DNA of 28,262 nt from Verrucomicrobiota bacterium (GTDB lineage Bacteria > Verrucomicrobiota > Verrucomicrobiia > Verrucomicrobiales > Akkermansiaceae): positions 1-28,262 of the forward strand of contig VFJU01000001.1 of NCBI GenBank assembly GCA_009885905.1, in the 5' to 3' direction. The notes beneath the pieces were generated by a model that was not told the origin of the DNA, ran no database searches, and saw nothing but the letters and a program-made list of their open reading frames with translations. Positions 1 to 7,278 of the stretch are shown piece by piece; position 1 is the first letter of the stretch; each line of letters opens with the position of its first letter. A program made the translations under genes and the position numbers.

Positions 1-465
1 ATTGATTCCGGTTCGGTCTCGGTGGTGCATGCTGAAATGCGGCGTGTGTCGGGTGGTTATGAACTGCACGACATGAAGTCGACCAACGGCATCAAACTGG
101 GAGGCACTCGTTCCCCGGTGATTCCGTTAGTGAGTGGTAATACGGTAAGAGTCGGTGAAGTATCTTTTGATTTTCTTCTGTCGGATGAGGAAATCGCTCT
201 TCTATCAGGCGAAACGCAATCATCTGCTTCGGCAGCGGTGCCTTTGAAAGTGGCGGGCCCATTGGACAAGCAGTCCGCATCGGTGGGACCTATTCAAAAC
301 GAAAGTAATGTCGGGGCTCTATTGGTAATTACGGTTCTAGTAGCAGCAGCTTTTTTCACAGGGATGGCCGTTCGCTATCAGAAAGACACCGGCAAAAATT
401 TAATCGAAGCGATGAGGCTTCATGCATCGGCAGGGCAATTACCAGTCGCACCATCGGTAAAATAA
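1..465 (+). CDS. FHA-domain membrane protein, 3' part (5' end outside window)
   Basis: The reading frame is open from base 1, so the start lies outside the window. The first ~55 residues match the second half of a forkhead-associated domain, which binds phosphothreonine peptides: an S-x-x-H segment (SVVHAEM), then GGYELHD, the conserved STNGIKLGG turn and a VRVGEVSFDF strand. A short linker follows, then one hydrophobic span (ALLVITVLVAAAFFTGMAV) and a charged ~30-residue tail. This suggests a cytoplasmic FHA domain tethered to the inner membrane by a C-terminal helix. The partner kinase or ligand is not visible here. A second FHA-like domain occurs in the ABC transporter at 20338-23946, but the two genes are 20 kb apart and no link is shown. 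Confidence 0.8.
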   Translation: MDSGSVSVVHAEMRRVSGGYELHDMKSTNGIKLGGTRSPVIPLVSGNTVRVGEVSFDFLLSDEEIALLSGETQSSASAAVPLKVAGPLDKQSASVGPIQNESNVGALLVITVLVAAAFFTGMAVRYQKDTGKNLIEAMRLHASAGQLPVAPSVK

Positions 466-500
466 TGCCGGGCACTCGGTGAAATGATCTGACGATTCGG

Positions 501-559
501 GTGCGAAATCCACTGTTTGGCCAGCGAGTGCGGATTTGATGGAGTCCATGAGGTTGGTG
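501..559 (+). repeat. 60-bp direct repeat, copy A
   Basis: This segment recurs at 15050-15109 in the same orientation with about six differences, one of them a 1-bp indel. The core CCAGCGAGTGCGGATTTGAT is identical in both copies. Read on the minus strand, both copies can encode SIKSALAGQ followed by a FAPE motif, so the repeat is probably a fragment of a former coding sequence. It lies next to a transposase relic and marks the left side of the nitrogen gene block. Its family is not recognised. Confidence 0.75.
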
Positions 560-579
560 CCGTGCTTTAGTCCGGTGCC

Positions 580-795
580 CTAGCGATGGCCATCTTCGGA
601 AAATGCGATGAGCTCCCGTAACAAGCGGGTTTTGCTGCTGTTTGAACTGTTCATGTTGAGGCGCTTTTTGAGTTCCTCAATGCGGGCCTCCAGTCCACCC
701 ACGTCGAAGGCGGCTTGGGTGATGGGACGCAGAGCTTTGGCTTGGTCGCTTAACAATTCGTCGTCATCAATAAGCTGAAAATGACTTAATCTTTC
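580..795 (-). pseudogene. IS66-family transposase (TnpC) N-terminal remnant
   Basis: The minus strand has an open stretch of about 71 codons, closed by TAA upstream and TAG downstream. It includes LEARIEELKKRLNMNSSNSS followed by KT. A leucine-rich coiled coil leading into NxNSSNSSKxP is the hallmark of the N-terminus of IS66-type TnpC transposases. The usual SSKPPSSDG continuation, the zinc-binding region and the DDE catalytic domain are all missing; the frame runs into LLRELIAFSEDGHR and a stop. No intact start, partner tnpA/tnpB or terminal inverted repeats are visible. It is a decayed relic, showing that an IS66 element was once inserted or recombined here. Confidence 0.6.
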
Positions 796-811
796 TTAAA
801 GACCTGAATAG

Positions 812-1864
812 TTAGGTTTTTTGAAGGATGCTGGCACTGCCTCCGGGCAGTTGCGCAGTGGGCAAAGGCACCACTGGCTCCGTTTTGCGCGACCTATTCA
901 TGTCTCGAGTGTTTGGAGCGGCAGGATCACAGAGAAGCAGGCGCGCAGTGTTCTCGCCGGCCCCCACTTGGGCGGGTAAAATTGAATGTTCGGCTAGTTG
1001 TGCAAGGGCAAAGGTCAAGTCCCGGGCGTCGGGGGCGACATCGGAGCCGAGAGATTCGAAGCCGTGTAGCGTAGCGGCCTTTTCCAGCAAATCGATGGCG
1101 AGCGCGGGCCTGCAGGTGCGAGACATTTTTTCTGCCGCTTTGATGAATCCATTCGGCTGCTTGAGACGATGTCTGGCGGAGGCGATCATGCTGGGGAGTT
1201 CACAGGCCAGTTCCCGGTGACTTTCGAAAAACTCTTTGTTGCAAACGAGTGCGAGTTGTTGGGCGAACTTTCCGGGAGTGAAGCGGATATCACATTTACC
1301 GATTTCGATGGATTCTGCGAACAAGCCCCAAGGTGATGGTGCGATGATGGCGTCGACCGCACCCGCTTCCAGCGCACGAATGCGCAGGTCTAATGGCAGC
1401 ATTTTGTAAATCACATCGATTGAGGCGCTGCCCTTCCATTGCTTGATCCACTCTTGAAATTGCGATTTGGTGAGAGAGTTTTGACTTTGCAGGCCCACGA
1501 TCAGTCGCGAGGGAAGTTTCACTTGGCCCTCGGCTTGTGATGGGTAGAGGGCCCGGTAAATGGACGGGCTTAGCACCAACTCGGTCGGACAAGAGCTGAT
1601 GAAAACTGGGATTTTCCAATGGTTGCGCTGGCCTGGGAGGCCTAGCACATCGGCTACGAAAATCTCCAAAGGGATGACGCTCGCGACCAGTTTGGATGTG
1701 AGCAAATGCCGGGCGATTTCCCCATAACTTGTGTAGGTCTTTATCCGAAAAAGTGAATCCCTGATTGGCCCAGATTCATCCGACCTATCTGCAAACAGGG
1801 GCATTACTTCGAGCGAGGGCAAAATGCCCAGATGATTTTCGGACATTCGAGCCATGTGAATCAT
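812..1864 (-). CDS. NrtA/NasS-like periplasmic-binding-fold protein without signal peptide
   Basis: This 350-residue protein resembles the nitrate/sulfonate/bicarbonate solute-binding family (NrtA, CmpA, SsuA). Supporting segments are KLVASVIPLEIFVADVLG, the VGLQSQNSLTKSQFQEWI region and LEAGAVDAIIAPSPWG, the usual ligand-cleft loop of this fold. No signal peptide is seen: the N-terminus MIHMARMSENHLG is polar, and ATGs at residues 4 and 7 are alternative starts. A cytoplasmic NrtA-like protein is typical of NasS, the nitrate sensor that sequesters the antiterminator NasT, but no ANTAR-domain NasT gene lies nearby. The gene follows the fmdB terminator and has its own candidate sigma-54 promoter at 1911-1927, so nitrogen control is likely. 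The ligand could be nitrate, an amide or something else. Family assignment is moderately sure; function is inferred. Confidence 0.6.
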   Translation of the reverse strand: MIHMARMSENHLGILPSLEVMPLFADRSDESGPIRDSLFRIKTYTSYGEIARHLLTSKLVASVIPLEIFVADVLGLPGQRNHWKIPVFISSCPTELVLSPSIYRALYPSQAEGQVKLPSRLIVGLQSQNSLTKSQFQEWIKQWKGSASIDVIYKMLPLDLRIRALEAGAVDAIIAPSPWGLFAESIEIGKCDIRFTPGKFAQQLALVCNKEFFESHRELACELPSMIASARHRLKQPNGFIKAAEKMSRTCRPALAIDLLEKAATLHGFESLGSDVAPDARDLTFALAQLAEHSILPAQVGAGENTARLLLCDPAAPNTRDMNRSRKTEPVVPLPTAQLPGGSASILQKT

Positions 1865-1910
1865 TTGAAACAGAGAATTTGCAGGTCTTGGTGATCCACA
1901 TCAGATAAAT

Positions 1911-1927
1911 AGCATGAAGCATGCCAA
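1911..1927 (-). promoter_or_regulatory. Candidate sigma-54 promoter for the NasS-like gene
   Basis: The minus strand reads TTGGCATGCTTCATGCT. The GG and GC dinucleotides are 12 bp apart, as in the RpoN consensus TGGCACG-N4-TTGCW; the deviations are C to T in the -24 box and T to A in the -12 box. The predicted start of transcription is near 1900, about 36 nt before the gene start at 1864. It is the weakest match of the four sites of this type in the window. Confidence 0.45.
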
Positions 1928-1930
1928 TAT

Positions 1931-1984
1931 TAAAAAGGCACAAAAACACGACCGATTTCTGGGGGAATTCGGTTATGGGTCGTG
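1931..1984 (-). terminator. Intrinsic terminator after fmdB
   Basis: On the minus strand the 7-bp arms CACGACC and GGTCGTG (1947-1984) enclose a 24-nt region in which ACCGA and TCGGT can extend the pairing. The stem is followed directly by TTTTTGTGCCTTTTT. The position, 29 bp beyond the fmdB stop, is right for the end of the urtABCDE-fmdAB transcript and separates it from the NasS-like gene. Confidence 0.6.
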
Positions 1985-2012
1985 ATGGCTTGCTGAGTAA
2001 ATTTCTGATCTA

Positions 2013-2357
2013 TCAATGACCCAGCATCCATGGACGGGCGCTCGACTTCTGCGAATTGAGGACTCCGAGTTTGGTTTCCCGCGTCCGGGTGGGCCGGATC
2101 TTGGAACCCTTCGTGCCGCATCCGCAGCCACTGCCACAGGAGTGGGCGGTGCTCATACGCGGTTCGTGGCGGCTTTTCTCGTTCACTGCATGAGCATTAC
2201 GCCTGACCGGGCTCATGAGAGCAAGGTTGGGCGCGAGGATGAGCCGCTGGCCGACGCGCGAGCACTCAGGGCACGGCGTCGGGTCGTTGCGCTCGTCGAT
2301 GGTGAGAAGCGCGCGGAAGTCGCCGCACTCGGGGCAGGAGAAGTCGTAAACGGGCAT
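2013..2357 (-). CDS. fmdB: FmdB-family zinc-ribbon protein
   Basis: The protein has 114 residues and starts MPVYDFSCPECG, the standard opening of the FmdB/CxxC_CxxC_SSSS putative regulatory family. Two CPEC knuckles (C8/C11 and C29/C32) make a zinc ribbon, and a second Cys-rich run (HSCGSGCGCG) lies near residues 72-81. FmdB proteins often sit beside formamidase genes and were proposed as regulators in Methylophilus; their mechanism is not established. Here the gene begins 12 bp after fmdA and is the last gene of the urt-fmd transcript. The C-terminal ~30 residues are not typical of the family. Family assignment is sure, role uncertain. Confidence 0.85.
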   Translation of the reverse strand: MPVYDFSCPECGDFRALLTIDERNDPTPCPECSRVGQRLILAPNLALMSPVRRNAHAVNEKSRHEPRMSTAHSCGSGCGCGTKGSKIRPTRTRETKLGVLNSQKSSARPWMLGH

Positions 2358-2369
2358 GGTGCTGGATTT

Positions 2370-3590
2370 CTATAACACTTTGGCGAGGTCGAATCCGGGC
2401 GTGACACTCTTCGTCGGGCCGTTCGCGTTCGGCATGATGTCGAAGTCGAAGATTTCCGTGGGCAGCCAGAGGGTGGCGCAGGCGTTGGGAATATCGACGA
2501 TGCCGCTGATGTGACCTTCCACCGGGGCGGTGCCGAGGATCGCGTAGGCCTGCTCGCCGGTGTAGCCGAATTTTTTCATGTACTCGATGGCGTTGAGGCA
2601 GGCCATCTTGTAGGATACAAACGGATCGAGATAATGCTGCTTGCCGGCTTCATCCACGGAGATGCCTTCGAAAATGATGTGGCGCTTGTAGTTAGGAGTG
2701 AGCGGACTCGGGATGAAGAGCGGATTACGGATGGCGTATTTCTCCATGCCGCCCTTGAGCACGCTGACGCGAATGTCGAGGTAACCGGCCATTTCGATGG
2801 CGCCGCAGAAGGTGATTTCACCGTCGCCCTGGCTAAAGTGGATATCGCCCATCGAGAGTCCGCCGTCTTTGACATAGACGGGGAAATAGACTTTCGAGCC
2901 TTTGGTGAGGTTTTTGATGTCGCAGTTTCCGCCGTGTTCGCGCGGGGGAACGGTGCGGGCACCTTCCGCGGCAGCGGCGTCGCGGGCGGAACCAGTCATC
3001 CGGCCCATGTGGGCGGTGGGGGCTGAGGGCAGCGCGCAAAGCGGCGGGACGCGCTCGGGATCGGTGTCGAAGAGTTCCTTTTCCCGGGTGTTCCAAATAT
3101 TGAGCATTTCCTTGGACGGTAGACACCCGATGAGGCCGGGATGCATGATGCCGGCGAACTCGACGTTAGGGATGTGGCGGGACGAGGTGTAGATGCCGTG
3201 GAAATCCCAGCAGGCCTTGCGGGCGTCCGGATAGTGGTCGGTGAGGAAGCCGCCACCGTTGGTTTTCGCGAATAGGCCGGTGAAGCCCCACTGGTATTTG
3301 TCGAGCACGCCGACGTCGAGGATATCCACGACTAACAGGTCGCCGGGTTCCGCGCCGTGGACGCCGATAGGGCCTGATAGATAGTGGACCTTGGTGAGGT
3401 CGACGACTTCAATGTCGGTGGCGTCGTCGTTGTTTTTGATCTGGCCGCCGGTCCAGTCGATGCATTCCACGCGGAATTCGTCGCCCTGATTCACCATGGC
3501 GACCATCGGAATATCCGGATGCCAGCGGTTGTGAAGGTAGTCCTGGGATTCCGGGGTGGCGTCGAGGTCAACTTTGATTAGTGTTTTCAT
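2370..3590 (-). CDS. fmdA: Formamidase (acetamidase/formamidase family)
   Basis: This 406-residue protein matches FmdA formamidases, cytoplasmic enzymes that hydrolyse formamide to formate and ammonia and also act on short amides. Characteristic segments are MKTLIKVDLDATPESQDYLH, NRWHPDIPMV, GAEPGDLLVVDILDVG, HPGLIGCLPSKEML, the block around GDGEITFCGAIEM and the end region GIVDIPNACATLWLPTEIFDFDI. The start is placed at the MKTLIKVDL methionine because an upstream in-frame ATG adds 25 unrelated residues that would overlap the end of urtE. The gene lies 40 bp after urtE and 12 bp before fmdB. In Methylophilus, fmd genes are likewise linked to a urea/amide ABC transporter, so the neighbouring transporter may carry formamide as well as urea. 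Confidence 0.93.
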   Translation of the reverse strand: MKTLIKVDLDATPESQDYLHNRWHPDIPMVAMVNQGDEFRVECIDWTGGQIKNNDDATDIEVVDLTKVHYLSGPIGVHGAEPGDLLVVDILDVGVLDKYQWGFTGLFAKTNGGGFLTDHYPDARKACWDFHGIYTSSRHIPNVEFAGIMHPGLIGCLPSKEMLNIWNTREKELFDTDPERVPPLCALPSAPTAHMGRMTGSARDAAAAEGARTVPPREHGGNCDIKNLTKGSKVYFPVYVKDGGLSMGDIHFSQGDGEITFCGAIEMAGYLDIRVSVLKGGMEKYAIRNPLFIPSPLTPNYKRHIIFEGISVDEAGKQHYLDPFVSYKMACLNAIEYMKKFGYTGEQAYAILGTAPVEGHISGIVDIPNACATLWLPTEIFDFDIMPNANGPTKSVTPGFDLAKVL

Positions 3591-3630
3591 AGGGTATGGT
3601 TGGTTTTGGTAGTGGGAAAGAAAAAGTGTG

Positions 3631-4320
3631 TTAGACGGCGAGCATCGCTTTGATCTGGTCGGCATCCACGTCGGACCGGCGGTCTTCGCGGATGAATTTG
3701 CCTTTATCGATGACCATGATGTTGTCGCAGGTATCGAGCACGAAACTGAGAACCTGCTCGCTGACGACGATGGTGAGTTTCCGCAGATCCCGGATCTCGC
3801 GCAGGCTGCGGGAGATGTCCTTGATGATCGAGGGCTGGATGCCTTCGGTCGGCTCGTCGAGCAGGAGCACGCTGGGGTTGGTCATCAGCGCGCGACCGAT
3901 GGCGAGTTGCTGCTGCTGGCCGCCGGATAGATTGCCGCCCTTGCGCTTGCGCATTTCCCGGAGCACGGGGAAGAGCGCGTAGATCTCCTCGACGGAATCG
4001 TAGCTGACATTTCCAGCAACACCGGAGATGAGGTTTTCATAAACGGTGAGGTAGGGGAAAATCATCCGGCCTTGGGGCACGAACGCCACGCCTTGGGCGA
4101 CCCGGCGGTGGGACGGTTGGTTGGTGATTTCCTTGCCGTTGAGGGTGATCTTGCCGGAGCGCGTCGGGATCATGCCGATGAGCGAGCGGAAGAGCGTGCT
4201 CTTACCCATGCCGTTGCGGCCGATGATGCCGAGGATCTCGCCCTGTGGCGCGGTGAAGCTCATGTCGGGGATGACGACGCTCTGCCCGTAACAGACCTGT
4301 AGGTTGGTGACTGAGATCAT
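3631..4320 (-). CDS. urtE: Urea/amide ABC transporter ATPase UrtE
   Basis: This 229-residue ATP-binding subunit belongs to the branched-chain-amino-acid-type transporter family (LivF/UrtE). The Walker A loop GRNGMGKST spans residues 34-42, the Q-loop glutamine is at 83, the signature LSGGQ is at 131-135, and Walker B VLLLDEP is followed by TEGIQPSII, which is UrtE-like rather than LivF-like. The start chosen is MISVTNLQVCYGQS; a longer open frame upstream adds 37 residues out of register with the family and lies inside urtD. It begins 4 bp after the urtD stop. With UrtD it would power urea or amide uptake through UrtB/UrtC at the inner membrane. Confidence 0.94.
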   Translation of the reverse strand: MISVTNLQVCYGQSVVIPDMSFTAPQGEILGIIGRNGMGKSTLFRSLIGMIPTRSGKITLNGKEITNQPSHRRVAQGVAFVPQGRMIFPYLTVYENLISGVAGNVSYDSVEEIYALFPVLREMRKRKGGNLSGGQQQQLAIGRALMTNPSVLLLDEPTEGIQPSIIKDISRSLREIRDLRKLTIVVSEQVLSFVLDTCDNIMVIDKGKFIREDRRSDVDADQIKAMLAV

Positions 4321-4324
4321 GATG

Positions 4325-5071
4325 TTAGTGTCCGATGTAAACTTCGATGACTTTGGGATCTTGGCTGATTTTTTCCATGGAGCCTTCCGCGAGGATCTTG
4401 CCGAGGTGCATGACGGTGACGCGGTCGGCAATTTCTCTGACGAACTCCATGTCGTGTTCGATGACGATGACCGAGCGGTCCTTAGAGATCTTGCGGATGA
4501 GCGTGGCGGTCTCGGTGCGCTCGCGCACGCTCATGCCGGCGACGGGTTCGTCGAGCATGATGATTTCCGGGTCCTGCATGAGTAACATGCCAATTTCCAA
4601 CCACTGCTTCTGGCCGTGGCTGAGGATGCCGGCTTCGGTATCGAGCTTGTCGGCCAGGCCAATCTGCTCGGCGACGTCGTCGCACTGTTTCTTGATGGCT
4701 GGGGTGCGGCGAAACATGAGGCAGCCGATCACGCCGCGGCCGGTGGGGTGGGAGAGTTCGAGGTTTTCGAAAACGGTGAGGTTTTCATAAATTGACGGAT
4801 TCTGGAATTTCCGGCCGATGCCTGCGCGGACGATGCGGTATTCGCGGAGGCCGCGGAGCTCCTTGCCCTTGAACTTGATGCTGCCGCTGGTGGCGAGTGT
4901 CTTGCCACAGATGAGGTCCAGCACGGTGGTCTTGCCGGCTCCGTTAGGGCCGATGATGACGTGCACGTGGTTTTGGGCGAGGTAGAAGTTGAAGCCGTCG
5001 ACCGCTTTGAAGCCGTCGAATGAGACGCCGAGATCCTCCACTTCGAGGACGTTATCGTGATCAGTTTTCAT
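4325..5071 (-). CDS. urtD: Urea/amide ABC transporter ATPase UrtD
   Basis: This 248-residue ATPase is of the LivG/UrtD type. Walker A GPNGAGKTT lies at residues 41-49. The signature is the unusual LSHGQKQWLEIGM (150-162) in place of LSGGQ, a diagnostic feature of UrtD. Walker B IIMLDEPVAGM lies at 170-180 and the H-loop histidine in VIVIEHDMEF near 206. The first 11 bp overlap the end of urtC, indicating translational coupling. It pairs with UrtE as the second nucleotide-binding subunit. Confidence 0.95.
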   Translation of the reverse strand: MKTDHDNVLEVEDLGVSFDGFKAVDGFNFYLAQNHVHVIIGPNGAGKTTVLDLICGKTLATSGSIKFKGKELRGLREYRIVRAGIGRKFQNPSIYENLTVFENLELSHPTGRGVIGCLMFRRTPAIKKQCDDVAEQIGLADKLDTEAGILSHGQKQWLEIGMLLMQDPEIIMLDEPVAGMSVRERTETATLIRKISKDRSVIVIEHDMEFVREIADRVTVMHLGKILAEGSMEKISQDPKVIEVYIGH

Positions 5072-6215
5072 CGGAGATCGGAGTGGCTTTGGTTACTACG
5101 GCAGGAGTGGTCTTCTGGAAACGGGCGAGCAGGGATGCGAACTTGCTCTTGCTGGTGGGGATTTTCTCTAGCAATCCGGCGAGTCCATTCGGGAAGAACA
5201 TCACGACCGCGATGAAAGTACTGCCCATGAGATAGAGCCATAGGTCAGGGTAGGCTTCCGAGAAGGTGGTTTTTCCGAAGTTGACGATCAGGCATCCAAG
5301 GATGGCACCGAGAACTGATAGGCGTCCTCCCACGGCGGTGAAGATCACCATTTCGATCGATGGGATGATGCCAACGATTGACGGTGACATGAATCCGACT
5401 TGAAGGACGAAGAACGCACCTCCTATACCACTTAGCATTGCTGCGAAGGCGAAGATAAAGGCACGGATCATCGCGACATCGTAGCCCGAGAAACGCACTC
5501 GATCCTCTCTATCCCGGACCGCGACGAGCACGCGCCCGAGACGGGTGTTGATGATATACTTCGCTCCGAGTGCGACGGTGAAGAGCAACACCACACAGAG
5601 GAAATAGAGGATATACTGTGCGTTCTCACTGCGGATGTCCCAGCCGCAGAGCGTGCGTAGGTCGGTGATGCCGTTTCTGCCCCCAGTGTAGCCTTGGTTG
5701 CCGTCGATCCCGAGGGAAAAAATCAGTGCAATCGCCTGCGTAATGATGGCGAAGTAAACACCGCCGACGCGCCTTCGGAAGAGTGCCCAACCGATGATGA
5801 ATGCGATGACCGACGGAAGGATGAAAATCGCTGCGATGGTGAAGGGAAGGCTCTTGAAGGGCTCCCAATACAAGGGCAACTTCGTGATTTGATTCCAGTC
5901 CATGAAGTCTGGAATACCGGGCGTGGATTGGATGGCGGTGGTGATTGGATCGGATGCTTCCAGTTTAAGAAACATCGCCATGCAATAGCCGCCGAGTCCG
6001 AAGAAAACGCCTTGACCGAGGCTAAGAATGCCGCAGCGGCCCCATAGCAGGACCAAGCCGATGGCGACAAAACCAAAGGACAAGTATTTCCCTACTAGAT
6101 TGAGACGGAAGACCGGGATGGCAAGGGGTAAGATGACAAGAAGCAGGAGCAGGAAGGCTCCGAAGGCAATGGCCTCTCCTCGTGTCTTAAATATAGTCCG
6201 AAAGAATAGTGGCAT
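5061..6215 (-). CDS. urtC: Urea/amide ABC transporter permease UrtC
   Basis: This 384-residue polytopic membrane protein is of the LivM/UrtC permease family. The N-terminus has a long hydrophobic helix (AFLLLLLVILPLAIPVF). The block GRCGILSLGQGVFFGLGGY at residues 59-77 is the typical UrtC motif, and VLVAVRDREDRVRFSGYDV is the cytoplasmic EAA-like loop that contacts the ATPases. The end holds GCLIVNFGKTTFSEAYPDLW, also characteristic of UrtC. It starts 25 bp after urtB and overlaps urtD by 11 bp. A soluble C-terminal tail of about 30 residues follows the last helix. Confidence 0.94.
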   Translation of the reverse strand: MPLFFRTIFKTRGEAIAFGAFLLLLLVILPLAIPVFRLNLVGKYLSFGFVAIGLVLLWGRCGILSLGQGVFFGLGGYCMAMFLKLEASDPITTAIQSTPGIPDFMDWNQITKLPLYWEPFKSLPFTIAAIFILPSVIAFIIGWALFRRRVGGVYFAIITQAIALIFSLGIDGNQGYTGGRNGITDLRTLCGWDIRSENAQYILYFLCVVLLFTVALGAKYIINTRLGRVLVAVRDREDRVRFSGYDVAMIRAFIFAFAAMLSGIGGAFFVLQVGFMSPSIVGIIPSIEMVIFTAVGGRLSVLGAILGCLIVNFGKTTFSEAYPDLWLYLMGSTFIAVVMFFPNGLAGLLEKIPTSKSKFASLLARFQKTTPAVVTKATPISDEN

Positions 6216-6240
6216 GACTTTTTGGGTGATAGATTGGCGG

Positions 6241-7167
6241 TCAGTTACCGCGGACTTTACTCGGGAAGAGTCCTTGAGGGCGTATCATTAGGGCGATGAC
6301 GATGACCAAGAGGGTGGCGACCTTGCCCTTGGTGCCTTCCAGGAAGAACTCGAGAATCGACTGTGCCTGAGCGATGCCGAATGCCGAGGCGACGCAGCCT
6401 AGCAGACTGGCGGTTCCGCCGGAGACTACGACGAGGAAAGCGTCCACGATGTAGCGGCTGCCACTGTCAGGGCCGGTCGAGCCGATGGTGGTGAAGGCGG
6501 CACCAGCGATGCCGGCGATGCCGCAGCCGAGGCTGAAGGCGAGCCGGTCAACCTTGCCGGTATTGATGCCCACGGCGTCGCTCATCTTACGGTTCTGCAC
6601 GGTGGCGCGGAGGCGGAGTCCGAAGGCGGAGCGATACATGAAGGTCATCAGCGTAATGGTGACGACGATGGAGAGGCCGAGCACGAACATACCGTTGATC
6701 GGAATGTCGAGGCCCTCCTTGACGTTGTAGGATCCCATGAGCCAGTCGGGCAGGGTGGGGGTGACTTCACGCGCGCCGAAGATGGAGCGGTAGGATTGCT
6801 GGAGAATCAGGCTGAGTCCCCAAGTCGCAAGCAGGGTGTCTAACGGTCGGTGGTAAAGGTGTCGTATCATTAGCCATTCGACCAATGCCCCGAGGGCGGC
6901 GCAGATGACGAATGCCAGCGCGATGGCAGCGACGAAGTAATAGGGGCCGAATGCCGGCGCGAATTTTTCAGTGAGCGAGGAGCAGAGATAGACGGTGTAG
7001 GCGCCGAGGGCCATGAACTCGCCGTGGGCCATGTTGATCACGCCCATTTGACCGAAGATTAGTGCAAGGCCGAGGCCCATGAGCAGGAGGACGCTGAACA
7101 GGCTAAGGCCCGAGAAGCTCTGCATGATAAAAATGCTTTGTAATTCTTCGCTAGTGTATTCTCCCAT
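6241..7167 (-). CDS. urtB: Urea/amide ABC transporter permease UrtB
   Basis: This 308-residue permease is of the LivH/UrtB family. Residues 39-57 (GQMGVINMAHGEFMALGAY) and the block LDTLLATWGLSLILQQSYRS followed by IFGAREVTPTLPDW are strongly UrtB-like. The conserved cytoplasmic loop LRATVQNRKMSDAVGINTGK is the ATPase contact region. It is the short form; many UrtB proteins carry an extra periplasmic domain of about 200 residues at the N-terminus, absent here. The gene lies 111 bp after urtA, separated by stem-loops, and 25 bp before urtC. Confidence 0.94.
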   Translation of the reverse strand: MGEYTSEELQSIFIMQSFSGLSLFSVLLLMGLGLALIFGQMGVINMAHGEFMALGAYTVYLCSSLTEKFAPAFGPYYFVAAIALAFVICAALGALVEWLMIRHLYHRPLDTLLATWGLSLILQQSYRSIFGAREVTPTLPDWLMGSYNVKEGLDIPINGMFVLGLSIVVTITLMTFMYRSAFGLRLRATVQNRKMSDAVGINTGKVDRLAFSLGCGIAGIAGAAFTTIGSTGPDSGSRYIVDAFLVVVSGGTASLLGCVASAFGIAQAQSILEFFLEGTKGKVATLLVIVIALMIRPQGLFPSKVRGN

Positions 7168-7213
7168 AAAATCAGGCGTTCGAAATATTTAAAACAGTTC
7201 GTGTTAGGAAGTG

Positions 7214-7264
7214 CGGAGGGCCGGAAACTACCCGACCCTCCGGGGTATTACTGGACTCAGTAAT
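7214..7264 (-). other. Stem-loops between urtA and urtB
   Basis: The gap holds two inverted repeats. Arms CGGAGGG and CCCTCCG (7214-7242, 15-nt loop) and arms ATTACT and AGTAAT (7247-7264, 6-nt loop) can form two adjacent hairpins in the urtA-urtB transcript. There is no T-run directly after them. Such structures commonly stabilise the upstream message or reduce read-through, which would give more binding protein than permease. The role here is inferred. Confidence 0.5.
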
Positions 7265-7278
7265 GAGTCGGAAGTGAT

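Noticed and set aside
2511..3026. Long open frame opposite fmdA
   Set aside because: It is the antisense shadow of a secure formamidase gene, and its product resembles no family.
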